A DNA stretch of 64,000 bases from Flaccisagitta enflata (Eukaryota; Chaetognatha; Sagittoidea; Aphragmophora), in NCBI GenBank assembly GCA_965153355.1, contig OZ231126.1, positions 65,968,001 to 66,032,000 of the forward strand, in the 5' to 3' direction. Numbering within the stretch: position 1 is the first letter of the stretch; every line of letters begins with the position of its first letter. Made by a program: the position numbers and the translations under genes. The notes beneath the pieces are model-generated. The model was not told the origin of the DNA and did not search any database. It saw nothing but the letters and a program-made list of their open reading frames with translations. Below, in pieces: positions 55,123 through 64,000 of the stretch.

Positions 55123-56801
55123 CAAGGCCAACACCTATAAGTCGCGTGCAGGACAAAAATAACTGAAATGACCTGACACCTTAATGTATCTTTTTATCAA
55201 AAATCAGACTTAAACCAGACTTAAACCAGACTCAAACCAGACTCAAACCAGACTCAAACCAGACTCAAACCAGACCCAAACCAGACTCAAACCAGACTCA
55301 AACCAGAATTAAACCAGACCTAAACCAGACCTGAACCAGACATAAACCAGACATAAACCAGACTTGAACCAGACTTAAACCAGCAGACTTAAAACATCAG
55401 ACTTGAACCAGCAGACTTAAACCAGCAGACTTTAACCAGCAGACTTAAACCAGCAGACTTAAACCAGCAGACTTAAACCAGCAGACTTAAACCAGCCAAC
55501 TAAAACCAGCCAACTAAAACCAGCCAACTAAAACCAGCCAACTAAAACCAGCCAACTAAAACCAGCCGACTTAAACCAGCCAACTAAAACCAGCCAACTA
55601 AAACCAGCCAACTAAAACCAGCCAACTAAAACCAGCCAACTAAAACCAGCCGACTTAAACCAGCCAACTAAAACCAGCCAACTAAAACCAGCCAACTAAA
55701 ACCAGCCAACTAAAACCAGCCAACTAAAACCAGCTGACTTAACCAGCAGACCTAAACCAGCAGACCTAAATCAGCCAACTTAAACCAGCCAACCTAAATC
55801 ACCCAACTTAAACCAGCCGCCTTAAACCAGCCAACTTAAACCAGCGGACTTAAACCAGAGGACTTAAATCAGCGGACTTTAACCAGCAGACTCTAACCAG
55901 CAGACTTAAACCAGCAGACTGAGACCAGCAGACTTGAAATGACATAAATGACCAAAACATACCAAAAAACTTAAATGACTAAAAAACAAAAAAAAAACAA
56001 AAAAAAAAAAAAAAACAAAACAAAACAAAACAAAAAAAAACCAAAAAACCAAAAAACCCAACCAAAAAACCAAAAAACCAAAAAACCAAAAAACCAAAAA
56101 ACCAAAAAACCAAAAAACCAAAAAACCAAAAAACATAAAAGACCAAAACATACCAAAAAACCATGTTGAATGACCAAAAATGACCTAAAATGTTTCAAAA
56201 TGACTTAAAATGACTCAAAACTATTTTAAATGCCCAAAAACGACACAAATGACTTAAATGAACAAAGTGACGTAAACGATCAAAAATGACAAGAAATGAC
56301 TAAAAGCAACCAAAAATGACCAAAAGCAAACAAAAATGACCAAAAACAACAAAAAAATGACTCAAAATAACTCCAGATGACCCAAATAGACCAAAAAGAC
56401 GCAAAAAAGCAAAGTGTCACTTAAAACCACAAAAGCCAAAAAGTAACTTAGAATGACTCAGAATGACTTATAATGACTTAGAATGACTTGTAATGACTTA
56501 TAATGACTTAAAATAACTTAGAATGACTAAGAATGACTTAAAATGACTTATAATAACATAAAATAACAAAAAATGACAAAAATGACAAAAAATGACATAA
56601 TGACTTAATTGACTAAAATCAACAAAAAATGACTGGAAATGACTTAGAATGACTTAAAATGACTTAATATGACATAAAATACCCTAAAATGACGTAAAAC
56701 GACGAAAAAAAGCAAAGTGTTACCAACCGACCGACCGACCGACCGACCGACCGACCGACGGACCGACAGAGCGGGTTATAGAGTCGCGTGCACGCGACTA
56801 A
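55123..56801 (+). mobile_element. CAAG/CTAA element, subfamily B, 1.68 kb, with an empty site in this window
   Basis: CAAGGCCAACACCTATAAG, TCGCGTGCAGGAC opens it. The arrays are 11-12-mers (cagactcaaac, 55200-55380), the 14-mers ccagcagacttaaa and ccagccaactaaaa (55380-55920), A-rich accaaaaa units (55980-56160), and AATGACTTAG 10-mers (56180-56690). AAAGCAAAGTGTTACC, (GACC)n and gggttatagagtcgcgtgca, cgcgact, CTAA close it. The equivalent position at 63755-63759 has only five A's. Confidence 0.92.
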
Positions 56802-57071
56802 AAAGGTATTCATGAGTCGCGCTAAATGATTTGTTATGCGAAATTATGTTGAATAGACGTTTACTGTCATCACATCATATTTTCTTCACTTTTTCTCCTT
56901 TCCCTTTTCTTGGTCGCAAATAATATGAAGGGAGTGCAAACACATTTATTTTTACGAAGGCGGAGAGGTCCTTATGGAAAGCATTATGGATTCCATGGGC
57001 AAAGACATATGTAAATAAGCCATTTATTGGAAGAATTCGGATAGTGTCTAGATTTTTGTCATAGAAGAAGG

Positions 57072-57074
<3 letters not shown>

Positions 57075-57166
<92 letters not shown>
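57075..57166. repeat. (GA)n microsatellite
   Basis: About 90 bp of GA followed by (CAGA)n. Confidence 0.97.
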
Positions 57167-57170
<4 letters not shown>

Positions 57171-57359
57171 GACAGACAGACAGAGAGATCTTAAAGGTAA
57201 CAGTGAAGAAGTTAGGATAGAGATAGGAGAGAGTGACGAACTGACTGGGCTTGATAGACTCTACAGGGTCTTTAAATCGGATTGACTTTTTGTAAACCTT
57301 TATAAATCAAAAACTATTGGTAGAAAAGTCTTCAAATTTTCAGTGTATGTTGATAGTAA

Positions 57360-57759
57360 GCTACGGTTTTGTTATGCCAAATCTCAATATTGAGCTCTCA
57401 AGTATTGGCGGTCAGCATAACATTGATTAAACTACAATTTTTTATGCCTTATCATTTTCTGTGAGCTTTTTGTCGAGAGGCTGTCTTTGACAACTTGCCA
57501 TTTCCAAAGGAATTGACCTAAAACCCTGGGATGAGTCTCAGACTACAGATAAAAGTTCATAAATTACACATTTCCTGCATAAGTATCAAAAAGGATATTC
57601 AAAAGGGTTTCTTTAGACGTAAGCAAATAGTAACAATCTCTTTCAAAAAAAGATATTAAAAGTTGATTTGGCCCACAAAATTGTAGTTTTTTTCAATGTT
57701 ATGCTGACATCCAACACTTATGAACTCAACATTGAGATTTGGCATGACAAAACCGTAGC
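57360..57759. mobile_element. 400-bp inverted-repeat MITE in left arm
   Basis: GCTACGGTTTTGTTATGCCA, AATCTCAATATTGAG at the left is inverted at the right (ctcaacattgagatttggca, tgacaaaaccgtagc). The right arm of the host element near 61680 lacks it. The exact target duplication is not resolved. Confidence 0.78.
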
Positions 57760-57969
57760 ATATTACCTACCACATGTCATTTCTACAACCTTGGGGATGA
57801 TTTTAACAAAACTGCTGGTTTTATCACTGTTTTGTATAGCCTGTAGGTGCAAGAAATAGAATCCACCAGCTTTTAAATCATCCTAGGGCCGGATTTTGAG
57901 AAAAAACACTTTTTTACCATCCTGAGGTACAGGTCATTGAATTTTCCCATTTTTATCTTGTTTTGCTCA

Positions 57970-58601
57970 CACTACCAGCCAAAACACGGAATGAGTTGAG
58001 GTAGAATGATCGTCTCTCACTTTGATAGTTTTTGGGTCATTGTAGTGTGTACAATATAAATCTAAAGGAAACTAAATCACTTTTGGGGCGATTTTTGAAA
58101 TATATGCAAAAATTGTGTAAATTTAGTACATTTTTCATCATAACTCTTTGTGGTGATGTTTTCTGGTATTTTTGACTGCAGATTCGGATTCAGCAAGTGC
58201 TTTGCGGTTCGTTTGATATGTCACACTATACAGTTTTGAAAAAGAAATAAAAAGTTAATTTTTTCATCATATTGCTATAAAATACATTTATTTTTAATGA
58301 TTTTATGAAAAAATAAGCTTTTACTTCTTTTTCAAAAGTATATAGTGTGACATATCAAACGAACCGCAAGCCACCCACTGAGTCCAAATCTGCGGTCAAA
58401 AATACTAAAATAAATCATCACAAAGAGTTATGATAAAAAATGTACTAAATTTGTACTACTTTTGTATATATTTCAAAAAGCGCCCCAAAAATGATTTAGT
58501 TCTTTTCAGATTTGTATTTTACACACCAAAAGGACTCAAAACCTATCAGAGTTGTAGACGATCATTTCAAGTCAACTCATTCCGTGTTCTGGCGGACAGT
58601 G
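57970..58601. mobile_element. 632-bp CAC...GTG palindromic MITE, TSD CTCA
   Basis: The left end is CACTACCAGCCAAAACACGG and the right end is the inverse of CACTGTCCGCCAGAACACGG. The whole is a near-complete palindrome centred at about 58285 (ttcgtttgatatgtcacact against its inverse). CTCA lies at 57966-57969 and 58602-58605. The right arm of the host element keeps the unfilled site with one TGAG (CTCA on the other strand) at 61481-61484. Confidence 0.9.
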
Positions 58602-58624
58602 CTCATATCTTTTAAACAAAAAGA

Positions 58625-58925
58625 GGTGGAAATGTCAGATTGGTCCCATGTTAAAGATCTGCTCAAGATCTTTCCAACCGTCACCAATTTTTTGTAAATC
58701 TGTTGAAAAATGCTTGAGATATAAGCACTCAAACATAGGGTACGTTATGAGGAATATTGACTATTTTCCTGGTCATTGATTTTATGTCATAATTCTACTT
58801 GTTTTGCTCATAACTTTTGAACGAAAAAAGTAAGAAATGTCAGATTGGTCTCATTTTAAAGATTTTTTCAAGATCTCTCTAACCGTCACCAATTTTTGTA
58901 AATCCGTTAAAAAATGCTTGAATCT
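58625..58925. repeat. about 200-bp direct repeat, two units
   Basis: aatgtcagattggtc, then caagatct..aaccgtcaccaat and aaaaatgcttga, occurs at 58631-58735 and again at 58837-58925. The same double unit is present in inverted form at 61150-61460, so it predates the arm duplication. Confidence 0.8.
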
Positions 58926-59064
58926 TGGAGGATTTTCCACACTCTTCTTCTCGCTTTGTCTATTGGTTGGTCCATCAGTCAGTGGGTTGGTTGGTGGTTC
59001 AGTTGGTCCATCAGTTTGTGATACTTAGCTTTTTTGAAGTTTACAGGCATTTTTTGCATCACTG

Positions 59065-60300
59065 CCACTGCCAAAATGTTAACTCACCTGTAGAACACAG
59101 CAGGAATTCCCATATGTCAAACCCAAAATCATCCCTCTCAGTCCTCAAATCAGTCCTTTCAGGCTTTGATTGGTCCTTTAAATCCTCAAAACAAGTCCCT
59201 CAAACTTAAAATTAGCCCTCTCAGGCTTCAAATTAGTCCTAGACTTCATGTCAGCCCCCTGTCTATCCATTCATCCACCCCTCTCAGGCCTGAACTCCAC
59301 CCTCTCAAGTCTTAAAATGGCCCCAAATCCCTCCAATCAGCCCTTTCAAGCCAAAAATCAGTCCTGGCAGATCTTAGAACCCCTCCCAGGTCTCAAAACT
59401 TCCCTTTTGGGCAGCGCCCCAAAAGGGCCAATGACCTATGCTCTCACATATGCAGAAACTTGTCCTTCTTGTCCTCCTCCTTCTTTGTACCCCCCTCAGC
59501 CTCAAGGCCAGAACCCAAACCTGGAGGACATCCCAGCATAGAGGCCCATATCCCAGCCTTAACCTAAGGCCAATATTCCAGCCTTGTGGCCAAAACCCCT
59601 GCCTCAATGTCCAAATCCAAGTCTCAATGCCCAAATCCTAGCCTCCAGGCTAATATCCTAGCCTCCAGGCTAATATCCTAGCCTCAAAGCCAAATCCTTG
59701 AAACCTAAATCATATCCTGGAGGCCCAAATCCTAGCCTCAAATCCCAGATCTAAGTTTTGAGGCCCAAATCCCAGCTTCAAGGTAAAAAATCCCAGCCTC
59801 AAAGCCAAAATTCCAACCCCGAGGCCTAAATCCCAGTCCCCATTCTCACCTCAGAGCCCAAATCCCAAGCTCAAGGCCCATATCTTAACCCCTCAACCCA
59901 TAATTTACCTTTTACAACCACTCTTACTGAAGAAGTACAGGTCATTGGCCCCTCTCACCACCTCACACCCACATTACGTTGGTTGCTCCGCCTGACTTTT
60001 CTGAAATGGGAATCTTGAAGCCTTGGATGTCTGATTAAAGGTCTGAACAGGTGGATCTGAGTCCTGGAAGATTTGATTTGAAGTCTATGAAGGCATATTT
60101 CATGCCTGAAAGTGAGAAAGCCCTCCAAGCCTTAATTCAGCCCTTTCAGACCAAATCTGTCCTTTCAGGCATCAAATCTGCACTCACAGATAGCAAATTA
60201 AACCTTCCAGGCCTCAAATCCACCTGTTCAGACCTATCATCAGACATTCAAGGCTTCAGATTCTAATGTTCTACAGGATTTTTTGGTAGATGCCCAAAGA
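59065..60300. repeat. family E arrays between the inverted arms
   Basis: ctgtagaacacagcaggaat starts it. AGCCCTCTCAGGC-type 20-mers (59140-59400), ttttgggcagcgccccaaaa, ggccaatgacctatgctctc and a 20-bp array (59500-59900, cccaaatcccagcctcaagg) follow. Further CAGCCCTTTCAGACC units lie at 60110-60260. Confidence 0.7.
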
Positions 60301-60579
60301 GAGGCAAAGTCCTGACATTTGGAATTTCTGATTTCAGCATCTTTCTCTGGTCTTATTTTCTATTCAAAACATTCTCTTTTATGGATAAGAAGAAAGCCAT
60401 TATCTTAAACATTAACAAGTGATGTAAGATAGGAGAAAGAAGTTGTTATCTTTCAGGCGAATTCATTTCAAATTCTTTTCCCTCTTAACTTGATAGAAAT
60501 AAATAAAAAAACTTTTTAACTTCATGGAATATGCATTTTTTAGCCTTTCCCAGCGGCACGAGTTATTATTCATAAGATG

Positions 60580-60960
60580 TTTGATTTAAGGATTTTAGGC
60601 CTTGGAAGTTGAAATTGGGAAAGCACAAAAAAAGATGAAATGGAGGGGTTCTAATTCTGAGAGGGCTCATATGTGGCTTGAGAGGGCTGATTTGAGGCAT
60701 GACAGGGCTGATTGGGGGGGCTGAGGGGGTCATTTTGAGACTTGAGAGGGTAGAGTTCAGACCTAAGAGGGGAGGATGAGTGGATAGACAGAGGGCTGAC
60801 ATGAGGCCTAGGACTAATTTGAAGCCTGCAAGGGCTAATTTGAGGTTTGAGGGAGTTGTTTTGAAGATTCAAAGGGCCAATCAAAGCTTAGAAGCACTGA
60901 TTTGAGGACTGAGAGGGATGATTTCAGGTTTGAGATATGGGAATTCCTCCTATGTTCTAC
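60580..60960. repeat. inverted counterpart of the AGCCCTC array
   Basis: gagagggctgatttgaggc-type 20-mers run in the orientation opposite to 59140-59400. They end at ttctacaggtgagg, which continues into the right arm. Confidence 0.75.
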
Positions 60961-61783
60961 AGGTGAGGAAACATTTTGGCAGTGGCAGTGATGCAAAAAA
61001 TGCCTGTAAACTTCAAAAAAGCTAAGTGTTACAAACTGACGGACCAAATGAACAACCAACCAACCCACTGACTGATGGACCAACCAATAGACAAAGTGAG
61101 AAGAAGAGTTGGGAAAATCCTCCAAGATTCCCATGACAATACCTATGTTTGACAAGTCATAACTCAAGCATTTTTTATCAGATTTACAAAAAATTGGTGA
61201 CAGTTAGAAAGATCTTGAAAAAATCTTTAAAATGAGACCAATCTGGCATTTCTAGCTTTATTCGTTCAAAAGTTATGAGCAAAACAAGTAAAATTATGAC
61301 GGGAAATCAATGACTAGGAAGATAGTCAATATTCCTCATAACACACCCTATGTTTAAGTGCTTATATCTCAGGCATTTTTCAACGGATTTACAAAAAATT
61401 GGTGACGGTTGGAAAGATCTTGAGCAGATCTTTAAAATGGGACCAATCTGGCATTTCTAGCTCTTTTTGTTCAAAAGATATGAGCAAAACAAGATAAAAA
61501 TAGGAAAATTCAATGACCTGTACCTCAGGATGGTAAAAAAGTGTTTTTTCTCAAAATCCGGCCCTAGGATGATTTAAAAGCTTGTGGATTCCATTTCTTG
61601 CGCCTACAGGCTATACAAAACAAAAATAAAACCACCAGTTTTGTTGAAATCATCCCCAAGGTAGTAGAAATGACATGTGCTACATACACTGAAAATTTGG
61701 AGACTTTTCTCCCAATAGTTTTCGATTTATAAAGGTTTACTAAAAGTCAAACTGATTTAAAGACGGTGTATGATGAGAGGAAT

Positions 61784-62300
61784 AGTCGCAAAAGCGTTAG
61801 ATGGTCAGCGGTACCCAGGCCCTGCCTAAGTAGGTTGTGCTTGAAGTTGAAGGAGGGAGTAGAGCAGCGGTACCAAAGGGGTCGATGCTTTCACATATGC
61901 AGAAATTTCTCCTCCTCCTTCTTCTCCTCCTCCTCCTTCTCCGCATCCCCTCCTCCCTGAGGCCTAAATCCCAGTCTCAAGGCCCAAATCCCTCAAAGCT
62001 TGGCCCAAATCCTAGCCTCAATGCTCAAATCCCAGTCTCGAGGCCCAAATCCCTCAAAGCTTGGATTTGGGCTTTGAGGCTGGGGTTTTGGCCTTGAGGC
62101 TGGGATTTGGGTCTCAAGGTTGGGATTTGGGCCTCGAGACTGAGATTTGGGCCTTGAGGCTAGGTTGGGATTTGGGCCTCGAGACTGGAATTTGAGCCTC
62201 AGGGGGGGGGTACGAAGAAGGAGAATGAGGAGAAGGAGGAGAAATTTCTGCATATGTAAGAGCATAGGTCATCGACCCCTTTGGGGCCGCTGCCCGGAAA
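61784..62300 (+). mobile_element. complete family E element (about 515 bp)
   Basis: aatagtcgcaaaagcgttag, atggtcagcggtaccc is the head. gcagcggtaccaaaggggtc, gatgctttcacatatgcaga follows, then a CTCCTC tract and a 20-bp array that flips at about 62055. The inverse end is tctgcatatgtaagagcata, ggtcatcgac, ccctttggggccgctgccc. The array lies inside about 50-bp inverted repeats. Confidence 0.8.
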
Positions 62301-62307
62301 GGAAGAG

Positions 62308-62311
62308 AGGA

Positions 62312-62343
<32 letters not shown>

Positions 62344-62348
62344 AACAA

Positions 62349-62412
<64 letters not shown>

Positions 62413-62460
62413 AGGAAAGGAGGAAAGAAGGTAAGAAGGAAAGAAAGAAAGAAAGAAAGA
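62308..62460. repeat. (GAAA)n microsatellite
   Basis: About 150 bp of GAAA units with a few GGAAAGGAGG breaks. Confidence 0.97.
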
Positions 62461-62865
62461 CCCAAGACTGACAGACTGAGCTGAGACTGATTAAAAAGGC
62501 GCCTTGTGAGATGGCTTGAGTTTAATGATGCCAATGATAAAACTTAACGCCATGAGCTTTATCCATGAATACGTTTCACATATGGTTAAATTGCGACTAA
62601 TTAAACTCACATCCTGTTTAGATTGACTGCGTTATCCCTTGGATGTTTCGCTAAGCTGTGGAATCGAGGAACGAGGGAGAAGGCGGAAGAAGGAGAGGAC
62701 AAGGGACTACAAATGTTGCCAACGTGGTAGAAGAAAGAGGAGAAATTCAGCGTGAAATGACGATAGGGGGTGGTGGAATAGTGTAAATGATAAGGGTTTT
62801 GCCTTCTCCAAAAAGAAAAATGATATCAAGGAATTCTATCTGATTTGGTGTGCAAGAAATGTTTA

Positions 62866-62872
62866 TTGTATG

Positions 62873-62931
<59 letters not shown>
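62866..62931. repeat. (GTAT)n microsatellite
   Basis: About 16 tetranucleotide units. Confidence 0.97.
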
Positions 62932-62933
<2 letters not shown>

Positions 62934-62949
62934 CGGGTGGTCAAAAAAA

Positions 62950-63160
62950 AAAAGTGGTTTTTTTGTTTACTTATATCTTTTATAAAAAAATTTTTATGAA
63001 AAAAATTCTTTTTTTGCTAAAAAGATATGGTGCAGGAGAATTTTTTTCATTATTGTAATTTCTGTATATCTTTTTTATATTTGGAGCTATTTACAATTGA
63101 ATCAATTTAATTTTGGACCGCATTGATTTTTTGAAAAAAATTTTCGCATAAAAACTAAAA
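62950..63160. repeat. dispersed AT-rich repeat, copy 2
   Basis: It is colinear with 49425-49612: tatatcttttataaaaa, gctaaaaagatatgg, gctatttacaattgaa. Confidence 0.7.
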
Positions 63161-63164
63161 ATTT

Positions 63165-64000
63165 TTTATAGATTCACTATTTATAGTTAAAGATGACTCA
63201 AAGCCTTGAAAAAAATCTAAGAAAAATTTTAAAAATACATGCATACAACAAAATAAAAGATACTTCTCAAAAACATTCTTTTGTTTTCTATTCAAAACTC
63301 TTTAACTTGCGGTTGGGCAGGGGCCATATTTGAGGTCACTACACCATTTGGGCAGGAGCGGTGAGGTCCAAACATAAAAATCATAAAAAAGTAAAGTGTG
63401 ACCAACAGACCGACCGACCGACAAAGCGGGGTGTAGAGTCGCGTAGCACGCGACTAAAAAAAAGGCAAATGTGTTTGAAATGGATGGCTATGCAAAGAAC
63501 TGAGAACTGGGAGTCTGCATTTTTTTGATCCTTGTTTCCTTCCTTACAAATGGGGACTCTCTACACGAAGAAATGTTTTAGCGGAGAATTTATGACCTTG
63601 TAAAAATCTAAATGCTAATGAAGGAATTTCTTTTATCAGCTTGAACAGTGAAAAGGAGAGATTTACGAAACACAAATCCGCGTAATTCACAGTCGTCGTG
63701 GAACTGCCTCCAGTGAAAGTAAAACAGTGAAATACAAAGTTGGATAATGGATATAAAAAGGTATTCATGAGTCGCGCTAAATGATTCGTTATGCGAAATT
63801 ATGTTGAATAGACGTTTACTGTCATCACATCATATTTTCTTCACTTTTTCTCCTTTCCCTTTTCTTGGTCGCAAATAATATGAAGGGAGTGCAAACACAT
63901 TTATTTTTACGAAGGCGGAGAGGTCCTTATGGAAAGCATTATGGATTCCATGGGCAAAGACATATGTAAATAAGCCATTTATTGGAAGAATTCGGATAGT
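63165..64000. repeat. segmental duplication, copy 2 (runs off the window)
   Basis: See copy 1 at 54098-57045. It includes a 5'-truncated subfamily A element at 63311-63457. At 63755-63759 it has the unfilled target (ggatat, five A's, ggtatt) for the 1.68-kb element of copy 1. Confidence 0.9.
63311..63457 (+). mobile_element. CAAG/CTAA element, subfamily A, 5'-truncated
   Basis: gggcaggggccatatttgag through gtgtagagtcgcgtagcacg, cgact, CTAA is nearly identical to the 3' part of 54644-54823. Confidence 0.85.

Larger units (their letters stand above)
54098..57045. repeat. segmental duplication, copy 1
   Basis: 54098-54230 is similar to 63165-63300 (tttttatagattcactattt). 54671-55122 plus 56802-57045 is almost identical to 63311-64000, with about four single-base differences by eye. 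Copy 1 contains a 1.68-kb insertion that copy 2 lacks. About 440 bp (54240-54670) are also absent from copy 2. Confidence 0.9.
57264..61768. mobile_element. 4.5-kb long-inverted-repeat element, TA target
   Basis: The left end is CAGGGTCTTTAAATCGGATT and the right end is the inverse of CACCGTCTTTAAATCAGTTT. TA is at 57262-57263 and 61769-61770. The arms (57264-59325 and about 60700-61768) match in inverted order through unrelated-looking words (atcctagggccggattttga; ccaatttttgtaaatccgtt; gggaattcctcc). They match right up to the AGCCCTC arrays. The left arm holds two extra MITEs. The end resembles that of 31466-33103 (CAGGGTCTT). No transposase is seen. Confidence 0.8.

Noticed and set aside
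54910-55134. Frame of 74 codons repeated almost unchanged at 63544-63768
   Set aside because: The conservation is explained by the young segmental duplication, not by selection; no domain is visible.
55123-56801. CRISPR-like appearance of the 14-bp CCAGCCAACTAAAA array
   Set aside because: Units are directly contiguous, with no unique spacers, and the locus is in a eukaryotic mobile repeat.

Overview
The window is from a eukaryotic, very probably metazoan (invertebrate) genome. The evidence is spliceosomal introns in the histone acetyltransferase gene HAT1, tRNA-derived SINE and Tc1/pogo-type repeats, TTAGGG-like telomeric remnants and extreme microsatellite load. I could not name the species. 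Coding content is sparse: the last four exons of HAT1 (312-1308, +), and a second, unrecognised gene on the + strand with a 440-codon exon (17963-19283), a polyQ exon (about 29000-29692) and a small Arg/Cys-rich exon (30512-30591). Nearly everything else is repetitive.

Layout. 1-1.3 kb: HAT1 3' end. 1.4-6.2 kb: Tc1-type MITE, hairpin-ended repeats, a 165-bp tandem repeat and a 19-bp minisatellite. 6.39-11.5 kb: a 5.1-kb element with CAC...GTG inverted ends and a 4-bp target duplication, filled with 20-bp arrays. 12.6-30.6 kb: the polyQ gene region. Its presumed long intron holds a SINE and a four-level nest: an RT-bearing inverted-repeat element (22400-28816) contains a CAC-ended element (23673-28448), which contains a hairpin-ended element (26603-28266), which contains a TA-flanked MITE (27336-27669). 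31-54 kb: a patchwork of the same repeat families, one Tc1-type element with a transposase N-terminal remnant (34734-35461), and many (GA)n, (CA)n and (GAAA)n tracts. 54.1-64 kb: a young segmental duplication (54.1-57.0 kb against 63.2-64.0 kb, running off the window) flanking a 4.5-kb long-inverted-repeat element (57264-61768).

The dominant signal is one superfamily of non-autonomous repeats, called here the CAAG/CTAA superfamily. Copies run from CAAG(G/T) at the 5' end to a terminal hairpin followed by CTAA, and lie inside A- or T-runs. The hairpin stem differs between subfamilies with base-pair-preserving changes, and a short 5' subterminal motif changes in step with it. Tandem arrays of different unit lengths sit between the ends. 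One copy has a nearly identical empty site in this same window. This architecture resembles non-autonomous Helentron (rolling-circle) elements; that assignment is inference. Orientation '+' below means CAAG end first.
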